From: DATATJ01 sp963789075
Lineage (GTDB): Bacteria > Acidobacteriota > Vicinamibacteria > Vicinamibacterales > CAVVIG01
Direction of reading: 5' to 3'
Length of the DNA stretch: 64,000 bases
Assembly (NCBI GenBank): GCA_963789075.1
Contig: CAWBJQ010000014.1
Location: forward strand, 372,001-436,000
This document shows positions 41,325 to 49,330 of this stretch, one piece after another. Within the stretch, counting starts at the first letter, position 1; the number at the start of each line of letters is the position of its first letter. The translations under genes were made by a program, and so were the position numbers. Under the pieces are notes generated by a model. It did no database searches, was not told where the DNA came from, and worked only from the letters and a program-made list of their open reading frames with translations.

Positions 41325-41361
41325 ACCTCGAGTGAACGAAATGGTCGGATCGAGGAGCGAA

Positions 41362-41706
41362 TCAGATCAGCAGGACGAACGTGCGGAGATAGCGGGGAGT
41401 GTGATTGAGCGGTGAAAGGCAGTCGGTCTCAGGCTGGCGAAGGCTGCTGGTCCCGGGTTGGAGACACGTGATGGTGTCGAGCGCCGCCAACCGATCCCAA
41501 TTCGGCGCGATCAGCGTCGCATCGTCAGACGCGTCCTGAAACTGCGCGCGCTGGCGTTGCGGGCCGTGAGTGGCTGGAGCGCGATGAGGGATCGGGCAGC
41601 ACGCTGAGGTATTCGGAGCCGCGTGCGGCAACCTGTGGCTGGGCACGACAGCCGGGTGCCATGCCATCCCCAACAGGATCGCGACCGCGAACAGGAGACG
41701 CCGCAC
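41362..41706 (-). CDS. Hypothetical small secreted protein
   Basis: 114 residues from GTG 41706 with a plausible signal peptide (VRRLLFAVAILLGMAWHPA). The mature part has Cys residues (SACCPIP, TCLQP, TDCLSP), no known domain and a basic His/Pro-rich start. It lies 37 bases upstream of secD in the same direction and is preceded by a degenerate tandem repeat. It reads as a real but unrecognised exported protein. Confidence 0.4.
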   Translation of the reverse strand: MRRLLFAVAILLGMAWHPAVVPSHRLPHAAPNTSACCPIPHRAPATHGPQRQRAQFQDASDDATLIAPNWDRLAALDTITCLQPGTSSLRQPETDCLSPLNHTPRYLRTFVLLI

Positions 41707-41754
41707 GGCTGCGATTTTGAATCGCCCGGCGGCGTGAGTCAAGCAACGAACTCT

Positions 41755-41812
41755 ACGAACCCACGAACCCACGAACCTAACGAACCTAACGAACCGACGA
41801 ACCCACGAACCT
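41755..41812. repeat. Degenerate ACGAACC tandem repeat
   Basis: About eight ACGAACC-like units (ACGAACCC, ACGAACCT, ACGAACCG) run to the acetamidase stop codon, which is the complement of CTA 41811-41813 at the repeat end. Confidence 0.85.
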
Positions 41813-42833
41813 ATTTCTTGAAAATCCCCTTGGGCATTTTCACGTGCACACCGAGCGTCTGGTCGACCAGCTGCGTCACGGCCACGTCGCCCGCCACGCT
41901 GACCAGCTGATACGCCTCGTGCGTGCTCAGGCCTTTCGTGGCCACGAGAAAGTCGATCATCTCCTGAATCGCCGCTTTCGTCGCGACCGTGAGGTCGGCG
42001 TCCGTGGCCATGCTGATGAAGGCGGCCGGCGTCTCTGCGCGCGGCCACTTCAACTTCATCCCCTTGCGCACCGTGAGCTGCACGCGCCCACGCAGCGAGG
42101 TTTCGATCGCCGTCTGATCGACTTCGCCATCGCCCTGCGCGGCGTGGCCGTCGCCGATCTCGAACAGCGCGCCCGGCACGAACACGGGGATGAACAGCGT
42201 GGTGCCGGCGACCAGCTCGCGGTTGTCGAGGTTGCCGGCGTGCGTACCGGGCGGCGTGCTGCTGACCCGCCCGAGGTCGGGCGCCGGCGCGACGCCCATG
42301 CTGCCGAAAAATGGATGCAGCGGGATGACGATGCCCGGCGCGAACGTCGCCGTCATCGACGTCTTGTCGATCGGAATGATTTTCGACGGCGCGCCGCGCT
42401 CGCAGTTCTCGCGAAGGAAGCCGCTGCAGCCGTTGTAGCCGTAGTCGATCGGCAGATCGATCGACAGGATCTTCACTTCGAGTGCATCGCCCGGCTCCGC
42501 ACCTGCCACGTACACCGGGCCCGTGAGAATGTGGCCGCCCGGGCCGCGCTTGTCGCCGGTGACCTCGGACACAATGGCCTTCAGCGACGCCTGAATCTTG
42601 TCGTCCGGCACGCCGGCACGCGCAAGTCCCTGCGGCGTGTTGGTGAGGAGTGTGTCGACGTCGATGATGTCGCCCGACGCGATTCGCAGCGCCGGCTCCG
42701 CCGATGCCCAGTAGTAGCCGTAGGCGACGGTCTTTGGCGTCGCTTCCAGCCGATGTGTTTTCGGCGACTGTGCCCCGAGCGTCGGAGCGAACGCGATGAT
42801 GCCGACGACCGCGGCGCTGACGAGCTTTTGCAT
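41811..42833 (-). CDS. Acetamidase/formamidase family protein, secreted
   Basis: 340 residues from ATG 42833, chosen because it gives a clean signal peptide (KLVSAAVVGIIAFAPTLGAQ); an upstream extension has none. Family features: GPGGHILTGPVYVAGAEPGDALEV, GYNGCSGFL, IPLHPFFGSMGVAP, PPGTHAGNLDNREL, GALFEIGDGHAAQGDGEV and the MATDADLTVA block. These enzymes hydrolyse simple amides to acid and ammonia. Export of an amidase here fits scavenging of extracellular amide nitrogen. Confidence 0.92.
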   Translation of the reverse strand: MQKLVSAAVVGIIAFAPTLGAQSPKTHRLEATPKTVAYGYYWASAEPALRIASGDIIDVDTLLTNTPQGLARAGVPDDKIQASLKAIVSEVTGDKRGPGGHILTGPVYVAGAEPGDALEVKILSIDLPIDYGYNGCSGFLRENCERGAPSKIIPIDKTSMTATFAPGIVIPLHPFFGSMGVAPAPDLGRVSSTPPGTHAGNLDNRELVAGTTLFIPVFVPGALFEIGDGHAAQGDGEVDQTAIETSLRGRVQLTVRKGMKLKWPRAETPAAFISMATDADLTVATKAAIQEMIDFLVATKGLSTHEAYQLVSVAGDVAVTQLVDQTLGVHVKMPKGIFKK

Positions 42834-42963
42834 ACGGCATTCTACGCGCGGCTGGCGGCTGGCGTCCCGTCGCCGCTCACGCAGGTCCCGCCGACCTAGG
42901 GGCACGCAGGGCGGCGAGCAGCGATGCCCCGACCGCCGCGGCGGTATTGTCGGCACTTTTCGT

Positions 42964-43005
42964 GCAACAAGAACTGTTGCGCAACAGAAGTTGTTGCGCT
43001 ATAGT
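42964..43005 (+). promoter_or_regulatory. Tandem palindromic operator and promoter of the Xre-RES operon
   Basis: Two 17-base palindromes, each GCAACA-N5-TGTTGC, abut exactly (42964-42980 and 42981-42997). A -35 TTGCGC (42978-42983) and a -10 TATAGT (43000-43005) with a 16-base spacer are embedded in them. Transcription should start near 43012, the A of the antitoxin ATG, so the mRNA would be leaderless. Antitoxin binding here would occlude the promoter (autoregulation). Confidence 0.75.
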
Positions 43006-43011
43006 CAGTCG

Positions 43012-43344
43012 ATGCCTGTGGCCACCGCGCGCAAGGTCGAAGCCCTTCGCGCCGACTTCCGCACCGGTGCGCGCCTCGCCGACATGCTCGGCGTCAGCCG
43101 CTCGCAGGTCACGCGCTGGCTGCGGGGCGCCGGCATCGACCCGTTGAATGCGGAGAAGGTCGACCTCCTCGATCTCGTCTGGTCCAACCTGCTCCGCCTG
43201 TACGCGCGCGACGCCGCGCTTGCCTGGCTGTTCGGCATCAACCCGCGGCTCGGCGACCGGCGGCCGATCGATCTCATCAGAGCCGGACGCGCCGAGGAGT
43301 TGATCCGCGCGATCCGCGCGGAACGCTCCGACTCCTTCGCGTGA
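43012..43344 (+). CDS. Xre/MbcA/ParS-type antitoxin (DUF2384)
   Basis: 110 residues: an N-terminal helix-turn-helix (ARLADMLGVSRSQVTRWLRG) and a C-terminal toxin-binding segment (AWLFGINPRLGDRRPIDLIRAGRAEEL), the standard layout for antitoxins of RES-domain toxins. No Shine-Dalgarno sequence precedes the ATG, in keeping with a leaderless transcript from the promoter described at 42964. Its stop overlaps the RES start by 4 bases. Confidence 0.92.
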   Translation: MPVATARKVEALRADFRTGARLADMLGVSRSQVTRWLRGAGIDPLNAEKVDLLDLVWSNLLRLYARDAALAWLFGINPRLGDRRPIDLIRAGRAEELIRAIRAERSDSFA

Positions 43345-43896
43345 TCCTGCATCGCTGCTTCGCCTGGAACCGCGGCGCGCGTCACGACGCGATTGACGGG
43401 CCGCTCTGGTTCCCTCAGCCTCTATCAAGGTGAGGGACGCCACGACAACCCGGAGGAGTACGGCTGCTTGTACCTCGCGGATCGTGCGCTCTCTTGCGTC
43501 GTCGAGCAGCTCGCCGCCTTTCGCGGGCAGCGACTCTCGTCGTCTATCCTTCGGCGTCGCGGCCTGCCCTTGGCGCTCGCCGCGATCGAGCTCAGCGACC
43601 ACGCGCCGCTCGTCGATCTCGACGACCCGGCGATTCTGCGCCGCGAACGACTGCGACCCTCAGTCGTGGCGACGAGAGATCGTCGCGTCACGCAGCCCCA
43701 GGCGCTGGATCTCCATCGTCGTCATCCGGATGCCGCTGGTCTCAAGTGGTGGTCGACCTGGGAAGCGCTCTGGGCCAACGTCACGATATTCAATCGAGCC
43801 GCTGCCGCTCTTCGGCTCGTCGACGTGCACGAGCTGACGCTCGACGAGCCGGCAACCACAGAAGCCGCCGAGTGGTTCGGCTTGAGGCGCATGTGA
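43341..43896 (+). CDS. RES domain toxin (one frameshift)
   Basis: Starts GTG 43341 (VILHRCFAWNRGARHDAIDG) and continues after a +1 insertion near 43420 as YQGEGRHDNPEEYGCLYLADRALSCVVEQL. The R, E and S positions that name the family appear as the first-strand HRCF, the Tyr/Gly/Glu block around RHDNPEEYG and the VTIFNRAAA region. Such toxins degrade NAD+. The +1 break would produce a truncated protein; alternatively it is a sequence error. The stop overlaps the DDAH start by 4 bases. Confidence 0.85.
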
Positions 43897-44669
43897 CCGC
43901 TCAGCGTACGCGTGTGGCCTTCACACGAGACATCAGCCCGGCCATCGCCCACTGTGAGCTGACGCATCTCGAGCGCGTCGCCATCGATCTCGAGGTCGCG
44001 CGGACGCAGCACGAGGGCTACGAGCGCGCGTTGTCGGAGCTCGGTTGTCGCGTCCACCGGCTTGCTGCCGGCGATGACATGCCGGATTCGGTGTTCATCG
44101 AGGACGCCGCGATCGTGTTCGACGAGCTGGCCATCGTGACGCGGCCGGGCGCCGCATCGCGCCGCCTCGAAATACCCGCCGTGGCGCACGCGCTCGCCGA
44201 TCATCGTCTGCTGCACGAGATCGTCGCGCCCGGGACGCTCGACGGCGGCGATGTGCTCGTCTCGTCCCGCCGCGTGTTCGTGGGGTGTTCCGGGCGTACG
44301 AACGCCGCCGGAATCGACCAGCTGCGCCGGATCCTCGCGCCGTTCGGCTACACGACCGAGGCGATTGAGGTCACCGCCTGTCTGCATCTGAAGTCGGCGG
44401 TCTCGGCGGTTGCCGAGGGCACGCTGCTGATCAACCGCGCGTGGGTCGACGCGTCGCATTTCGGCGCCTTCGAACTGATCGACGTCGATCCATCGGAGCC
44501 GTTTGCGGCGAACGCCCTTCCGATCGACGACGCCGTGATCTTCCCGAGCGAGTACCCGCGCACCGCAGAACGCTTGCGGGCGCGCGGCCTCCACGTACAC
44601 GCCGTTCCCGCAAGTGAGCTCGCCAAGGCCGAAGGCGGCGTGACCTGTTGCAGCGTGATTCTCAATTAG
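43893..44669 (+). CDS. Dimethylarginine dimethylaminohydrolase-like (arginine-modifying) enzyme
   Basis: 258 residues from GTG 43893. The pentein-fold catalytic set is visible: Asp71 in FIEDAAIV, His165 in CLHLKS and the nucleophile Cys252/Cys253 in GGVTCCSV. Also LDGGDVLV and GCSGRTNAAG. DDAH hydrolyses methylated arginines to citrulline and an amine. The GTG overlaps the RES stop by 4 bases, giving a three-gene operon Xre-RES-DDAH. A link between NAD+ depletion and this enzyme is not known. Confidence 0.9.
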   Translation: MTAQRTRVAFTRDISPAIAHCELTHLERVAIDLEVARTQHEGYERALSELGCRVHRLAAGDDMPDSVFIEDAAIVFDELAIVTRPGAASRRLEIPAVAHALADHRLLHEIVAPGTLDGGDVLVSSRRVFVGCSGRTNAAGIDQLRRILAPFGYTTEAIEVTACLHLKSAVSAVAEGTLLINRAWVDASHFGAFELIDVDPSEPFAANALPIDDAVIFPSEYPRTAERLRARGLHVHAVPASELAKAEGGVTCCSVILN

Positions 44670-44731
44670 CCGCTTTTCGCCGGATGTCACCCGTCAGAGT
44701 GTCATAATGGCTGTTTGATCAAGGAGCTTAT

Positions 44732-46137
44732 CTGCCGTTCAGTCACTTAGCGCTTCACCCCGACCTGCTCAAGGGTCTCAAGGATCTCGGCTTCCGCGCC
44801 CCACGCCGATTCAGGCCGACGCCATTCCACCCGCGCTCGACGGGCGCGACCTGCTCGCCTGCGCGATGACGGGCAGCGGCAAGACCGCCGCGTTCCTGCT
44901 GCCGATTCTGCACAAGCTGATCGACCGTCCGCGCGGCACGACGCGCGCGCTGGTGCTGACGCCGACGCGCGAGCTGGCGGCGCAGATTCTCGAGGACCTC
45001 AACGACCTCGCGGTGCACACGCCGATCACCGGCGCCGTCGGTGTTCGGCGGCGTCGGCATGGGGCCGCAGGAGCACGCGTTCCGCAGCGGCGTCGACGTC
45101 ATCATCGCGCACGCCCGGCCGGCTGCTCGATCACTTCCGCTCGCCGTACGCGAAGCTCGCCGGGCCTCGAGTACCTCGTGCTCGACGAAGCCGATCGCAT
45201 GCTCGACATGGGATTCCTGCCGGACATCCGCCGCATCCTGCGCCACCTGCCGACGAAGCGCCAGACGCTGTTCTTCAGCGCGACGATGCCGCCGCCGATC
45301 GCGGCGCTGTCGCGCGAGATGCTGCAAGAATCCGGCGACGATCAACCTCGAGCGCCGGTCGGCGCCGGCCGTCGGGCATCACGCAGGCGGTCTATCCGGT
45401 GTCGCAGCAGCTCAAGGCCGGCGCTGCTCGTCGCGCTGCTGAAGCAGGGCGAGATGCACGACGCGCTCGTCTTCACGCGCACGAAGCATCGCGCCGAACC
45501 GGCTGGCGAAGCATCTCGCGCAGCACGGCATCAAGGCGGAGCGCATCCACGGCAACCGCTCGCAGGCGCAGCGCACCGAAGCGCTCGCCGGCTTCAAGAG
45601 CGGCAAGTACCGGGTGCTCGTCGCCACCGACATCGCCGCGCGCGGCATCGACGTCACCGCGCTCGGCCACGTCGTGAACTTCGACGTGCCGGCGGTGCCC
45701 GAGGACTACATCCACCGCGTCGGCCGCACCGCGCGCGCCGAGCTGACCGGCTCGGCGTTCACGTTCGTGTCGCCGGAGGAGGAAGGCGACCTGCGCGCGA
45801 TCGAGAAGCGCGATCGCGCAAGCGGCTGCCGCGCGTGACGCGTCCCGGACTTCGACTACGACGCCGCGGCCGGAGGCGCGGCTCGAGATTCCGATTGGCG
45901 CAACGCATCGCGGAGATTCGCGCGCGCAAGGCCGAAGAACGCGCCCGCGCGCGGCCAAGCTCGAACGGCGCGCGGCGGCGTCGCGTGGCGGGCGCCGGCG
46001 GCTCGGGCGGCGGCGCCCCGGCGGGCGGCGCGGCGCCGGGCCCTCGCACGGCCGCCCGGCGGCCATCGTCGCCGGCAGCGGCCCTGGCGCGGCGGCAGCG
46101 GTGGCGCGGCCGCGAGGTGGCGGCCGCGGCGCGCTAG
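44732..46137 (+). pseudogene. DEAD-box RNA helicase (RhlE-like), many frameshifts
   Basis: Helicase motifs are readable in different frames: Q-motif region TPIQADAIPPAL, motif I AMTGSGKTAAF, Ia PTRELA, GVGMGPQEHA, II VLDEADRMLDMGF, III FFSATMPPPI, IV ALVFTRTKHRA, V ATDIAARGIDV and VI HRVGRTAR. At least a dozen single-base changes (mostly +1, from about 44812 to 45950) fragment it. The C-terminal tail is Arg/Gly/Ala-rich, as in RhlE. The start near 44732 follows an AAGGAG site; it is either CTG or a damaged ATG. Role: RNA unwinding, ribosome or mRNA turnover. Confidence 0.82.
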
Positions 46138-46146
46138 CGATCTCGT

Positions 46147-46215
46147 AACCACAGAGATCACGGAGGGAATGCGTACACCAAACCGAATTCTCGTGTCCAC
46201 CGTGTCCTCGTGGTG
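46147..46215. repeat. Inverted repeat of the AACCACAGAG/TCGTGGTG type
   Basis: Left arm AACCACAGAGATCACGGAGG (46147-46166) is complementary in part to the right arm CGTGTCCTCGTGGTG (46201-46215). It is similar to 33976 and 56878. Its right end provides the GTG start codons of the methyltransferase gene. Confidence 0.65.
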
Positions 46216-46848
46216 AAGCGCTTCTTGACCGTGAGCACCCTCCACGATCAGTTCGGCGACATCGACATCTATCTCTTCGATCAGCTGCTGCGCGGCCGCA
46301 TCACGCCGGGCATGCGCGTGCTCGACGCCGGCTGCGGCGCCGGCCGCAACCTCGTCTATCTCCTGCGCGAAGGCTACGACGTGTCCGCCGTGGACGCCGA
46401 TCCGCGCGCGATCGACGCCGTGCGCCGCCTTGCCGCGCGCCTCGCGCCATCTGCCGCCGAGTCGAACTTTCGCGCGGAGCCGATCGAGGCCATGCACATT
46501 CGCCGACGCGATCGCCGACGTCGTCATCAGCAGCGCCGTGCTGCACTTCGCGCGCGACGACGAGCATTTCGACGCGATGCTGCCGGCACGTGGCGCGTGC
46601 TCGACGCCGGGCGGCCTCTTGTTCTGCCGGCTCGCATCGTCGATCGGGATGGCCGATCGCATGCAGCCCGCTCGGCGGCGGCCGCTTCGCGCTGCCCGAC
46701 GGCAGCGAGCGGTATCTCGTCGACGAAGCGACGCTGACGTCGCGCGGCGGTCGCGCTCGGCGGAACGCTCGTCGATCCGCTGAAGACGACGGTCGTGCAG
46801 GATCAGCGGTGCATGACGACATGGGTGGTTGGGAAGCGCGAGAGATGA
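46210..46848 (+). pseudogene. SAM-dependent methyltransferase (class I), frameshifted
   Basis: Motif I is LDAGCGAGRNLVYLL (GxGxG), followed by VDADPRAI. In another frame come VISSAVLHFARDDEHFDAML and VLTPGGLLFCRLAS, then DGSERYLVDEATL and an end VVGKRER after TGA 46846-46848. The order fits a small class I methyltransferase of about 210 residues. Breaks near 46503, 46590, 46670 and 46750. The start is a GTG at 46210 or 46213. Substrate unknown. Confidence 0.8.
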
Positions 46849-46944
46849 AGGCGCGCCGGCGAGGTGCTCGGTTCCTGAGGTGCTGAGTGCCGAAGTGCTC
46901 GGGGCTTGGACGTGAGCACCCTAAGCACCTCAAAGGAAACGGAC

Positions 46945-47423
46945 ATGAACGGCAAACGAGAGCTGTTGCGACACGCGGTGGCGACGGTGGCATATCGCGG
47001 AAGCAAGGCTGTACGGGGCGCGCCGGCGAGCTTTGCGGCGTTCGGCGCGGAGCAGTCGCCGCGCACACCGGCCAAGATCCTCGCGCACATCGGCGATCTG
47101 TTCGACTGGGCCCTGACGCAGGCGCGCGGCGCCGAGGCGTGGAGCGACTCGCGACGCCGCTCGCCTGGGAGCGCGAGGTCGCGCGCTTCTTCGACACCCT
47201 CGCGCGCTTCGACGCGTATCTCGCCTCCGACGCGCCGTTGATGGCGCCTCCGGAGAAGCTGCTTCAGGGCGCGATCGCCGATGCGCTGACGCATGTCGGT
47301 CAGCTGGCGATGCTTCGGCGGATGGCCGGCGAGCCGATCCGAGGCGAGAACTACGCGAAGGCCGATATCGCCGCCGGACGCGTCGGCGCCGAGCAGGCCG
47401 GCCCTCGCCGCGAATTCGACTGA
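46945..47423 (+). pseudogene. DinB-superfamily-like protein (one frameshift)
   Basis: From ATG 46945 (MNGKRELLRHAVATVAYRG) with a GGAAAC site upstream. It starts FGAEQSPRTPAKILAHIGDLFDWAL, breaks with a +1 change near 47150, and continues LAWEREVARFFDTLARFDAYL, ADALTHVGQLAMLRRMAGEPI to the stop TGA 47421-47423. The His pattern (LAHIGDLF..., LTHVGQLAMLRR) matches DinB-like metal proteins. About 155 residues. Related in fold only to the gene at 19510. Confidence 0.65.
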
Positions 47424-47424
47424 G

Positions 47425-47438
47425 GTATGCTATCATAC
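47425..47438 (+). promoter_or_regulatory. Small palindrome at the VapBC promoter
   Basis: GTATG-CTAT-CATAC is a perfect palindrome 5 bases before the first VapB start. A TATCAT at 47431-47436 could be a -10 element. It is a plausible site for VapB binding and autoregulation. Confidence 0.45.
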
Positions 47439-47443
47439 GTCAT

Positions 47444-47762
47444 ATGAAGAGGACGACGATGTTCATGCCCGAGGCGCTCGAACGCGACCTGCAGCTGTAC
47501 GCGCGGCATGAGGGCAAACCGGTGGCGCTGGTAGTGCGGGAAGCGGTCGAAGCGTATCTCGTGTCACACCGGCCGGCGAGCCGTCTGCCATCGTTCGCAG
47601 GCGTGGGCGCGAGCGGCCGGACAGACGTGGCCGAGACGCACGAGTCGCTGTTGTTCCGAAGATCTCGATCCGCATCAGGGCACGGCCACTGCCATTCATC
47701 CGACGTCCTCCAAGCCTGCGCGGCGGCGCCGCGTGCGCAAAGTCTCCAGTCCGCGCCGCTGA
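47444..47762 (+). CDS. vapB: VapB-type ribbon-helix-helix antitoxin (frameshifted)
   Basis: MKRTTMFMPEALERDLQLYA is the strand-helix-helix pattern of RHH antitoxins; an alternative start (ATG 47459) has an AGAGGA site 5 bases upstream. The first 71 codons are intact. An extra C at 47657 then shifts the frame: removing it gives EDLDPHQGTATAIHPTSSKP and a basic end with TGA 47760-47762, which overlaps the VapC ATG. As given, the frame reads straight into VapC, giving a false fusion. Confidence 0.82.
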
Positions 47763-48169
47763 TGCCGCTGCTCGTCGACACCGGCGTGCTGTATGCGCTC
47801 GCCGACCGCACCGATGCGTGGCACGCGCGGGCGCGCGCGCTCTTTGCCTCCACGCATGATTCGCTGCTGGCGCCGATTACGATCGTCCCCGAAGTGACCC
47901 ATCTGCTGGCCACGCGACTGGGCGCGCACGCGGAGCTTGCGTTCGTGCGATCGCTCGCCGATGGCGAGATTGGCATCGAGCCGGTCGACGCCGCCGCCTG
48001 CGCGCGCGCGCAGGAGGTCATGATCGAATATCCCGACATCGGTTTCGTCGACGCGACTCTCATCGCGCTGGCCGAACGCCTCAAGTTGCCGAAGATCGCG
48101 ACCACCGACCGGCGGCATTTCTCCGCGATCCAGCCGCGCCACGTCCGGCGTCTCACGCTCGTTCCCTGA
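47762..48169 (+). CDS. vapC: VapC-type PIN domain ribonuclease toxin
   Basis: 135 residues from ATG 47762. PIN active-site acidic residues are present: the first Asp in LLVDTGVLYALAD, Glu in VPEVTHLL, Asp in FVDATLIALAE and the late Asp in TTDRRHF. Such proteins cut tRNA or rRNA and are neutralised by the antitoxin upstream. A TGATG overlap with vapB (after correcting the extra base) marks a standard vapBC unit. Confidence 0.9.
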   Translation: MPLLVDTGVLYALADRTDAWHARARALFASTHDSLLAPITIVPEVTHLLATRLGAHAELAFVRSLADGEIGIEPVDAAACARAQEVMIEYPDIGFVDATLIALAERLKLPKIATTDRRHFSAIQPRHVRRLTLVP

Positions 48170-48495
48170 CGCTTCTTTCCCTCGACGCGCGGGACGACGC
48201 GCGGCTGAAGCCTGCGCGCAACGATCAGGAATAAAGGGGACGGACCCCAACCTGTCCCCTTTTTGACCGCTCGAACGTTAAGGTCTTCGGCGGTTGGCGG
48301 GTGACGGGGCCCCTCAGGGGAAAAGACTCCCGTCCCCTTTCTTGAGGCGCGCAGAAATTGTAAGTCGTGTCGAAAAACGGTACGTGCCGCGAGCTCATAT
48401 TCATCACGGCGTCCACGCAAGTCGTGCCTGTCCAGAGGTTTGTGGACGGGAAAGCCGCCGCGTCGGCTGGACGCGTTTTTGCGACACTCGCGGAT
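48170..48495. other. Intergenic repeat region between vapC and the HTH gene
   Basis: It holds the hairpin at 48233-48262 and a reverse copy of the GGGGACGGGAGTC repeat (AAAAGACTCCCGTCCCCTTT, 48321-48340), the unit found three times at 15.4-15.6 kb. A frame extending upstream from the HTH gene covers 48367-48495, but no start or homology supports it. Confidence 0.6.
48233..48262 (+). terminator. Hairpin with T-tract after vapC
   Basis: Stem AAAGGGGAC (48233-48241) pairs with GTCCCCTTT (48254-48262), and TT continues, ending in TTTT at 48261-48264. It is suitable as a Rho-independent terminator for vapBC, and is a relative of the GGGGAC repeats. Confidence 0.6.
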
Positions 48496-49152
48496 ATGAG
48501 TGAGCGGCACGCCTTTGGTCCGAACCTTCGGCGCGCGCGGTTGCAGCGGGGCATCAGCATCGACCGGATCGCGGAGAGCACCAAGATCAGCGCGGAGCTG
48601 TGGAACGGCCTCGAGCAGAACGATCTCTCACGCTGGCCGATCGGGCTCTACGCGCGCGCGTACGTCCGTGTGTACGCGCTTGAAATTGGCGTCGACCCGG
48701 AAGCGACCGTCGACGAATTCTGCCGCTGTTTTCCGGCTGGCGATCGCCGCGCCGGACGTATCGTGCGCGAACAGGCCGCGCTGCTCGGCCACGATTTGCA
48801 ATGGCGGGACGATCTCGGCCACATCGACGCAGACCGCCGAACCGACGCGAGCCTCGTCGATCATCTGCCGGTCGTCTTCACGAAGGGCGGCCGCGTCCTG
48901 GCGGCCACGGCCGATGCCTGCCTCGTTCTAGCGGCTTCGGCGATGGGAAAGGCGCTGCTGCCGTTCGGATGGATCGCCTCTGCCGCGGTGTGCGCCTTTC
49001 TGTATCACGCCGTCTCGCTGGTGATGCTTGGCTGCACGCCGGCCGTCTGGACGCTCGACACCTATCTGACCCATCGTCATCCCGTGCAGCGACGGGCCGA
49101 CAAACCCCGTTTTCTCCGGCTGCAGCGCGGATCCGAACGCGCGAAGGCGTGA
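48496..49152 (+). CDS. RodZ-like helix-turn-helix protein with membrane segment
   Basis: 218 residues from ATG 48496. The N-terminal HTH (FGPNLRRARLQRGISIDRIAEST, with the typical RLYARAYVRVYALEIGVDP end) matches HTH_25/RodZ cytoplasmic domains. A hydrophobic segment at about 140-180 probably crosses the membrane. RodZ links cell-shape proteins to DNA-binding-like folds, but this protein is shorter and lacks the usual periplasmic domain, so a different membrane-bound regulator is possible. It precedes the PP2C gene. Confidence 0.65.
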   Translation: MSERHAFGPNLRRARLQRGISIDRIAESTKISAELWNGLEQNDLSRWPIGLYARAYVRVYALEIGVDPEATVDEFCRCFPAGDRRAGRIVREQAALLGHDLQWRDDLGHIDADRRTDASLVDHLPVVFTKGGRVLAATADACLVLAASAMGKALLPFGWIASAAVCAFLYHAVSLVMLGCTPAVWTLDTYLTHRHPVQRRADKPRFLRLQRGSERAKA

Positions 49153-49295
49153 GCCGCACGACGCGCTGATTCTTCCTTCTGTTCCCACGCCGGCCATATT
49201 TCCAAGCCGCAGACCCGCGCACCGCGGTCCTCAACCCAGCCGCAAGCCACTACGTACCAGGACATCGCTGACCGATACGTTTGGGGAGTCAGGCC

Positions 49296-49328
49296 GACTG
49301 GCGACTGACGACTGGTGACTGGGGACTG
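49296..49328. repeat. Degenerate GACTGGNGACTG tandem repeat
   Basis: About four GACTGGC/GACTGAC/GACTGGT/GACTGGGG units end 2 bases before the TTG start of the PP2C gene; the last GGGGACT unit can serve as a ribosome binding site. Confidence 0.75.
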
Positions 49329-49330
49329 TC

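Noticed and set aside
41755..41812. CRISPR or satellite at ACGAACC repeats
   Set aside because: The unit is only 7-8 bases and has no spacers; it is a simple degenerate tandem repeat.
47444..48169. A natural 241-residue VapB-VapC fusion
   Set aside because: One-base correction gives two normal proteins with an overlapping stop/start; the fused frame is more likely an artefact, kept only as a finding to check.
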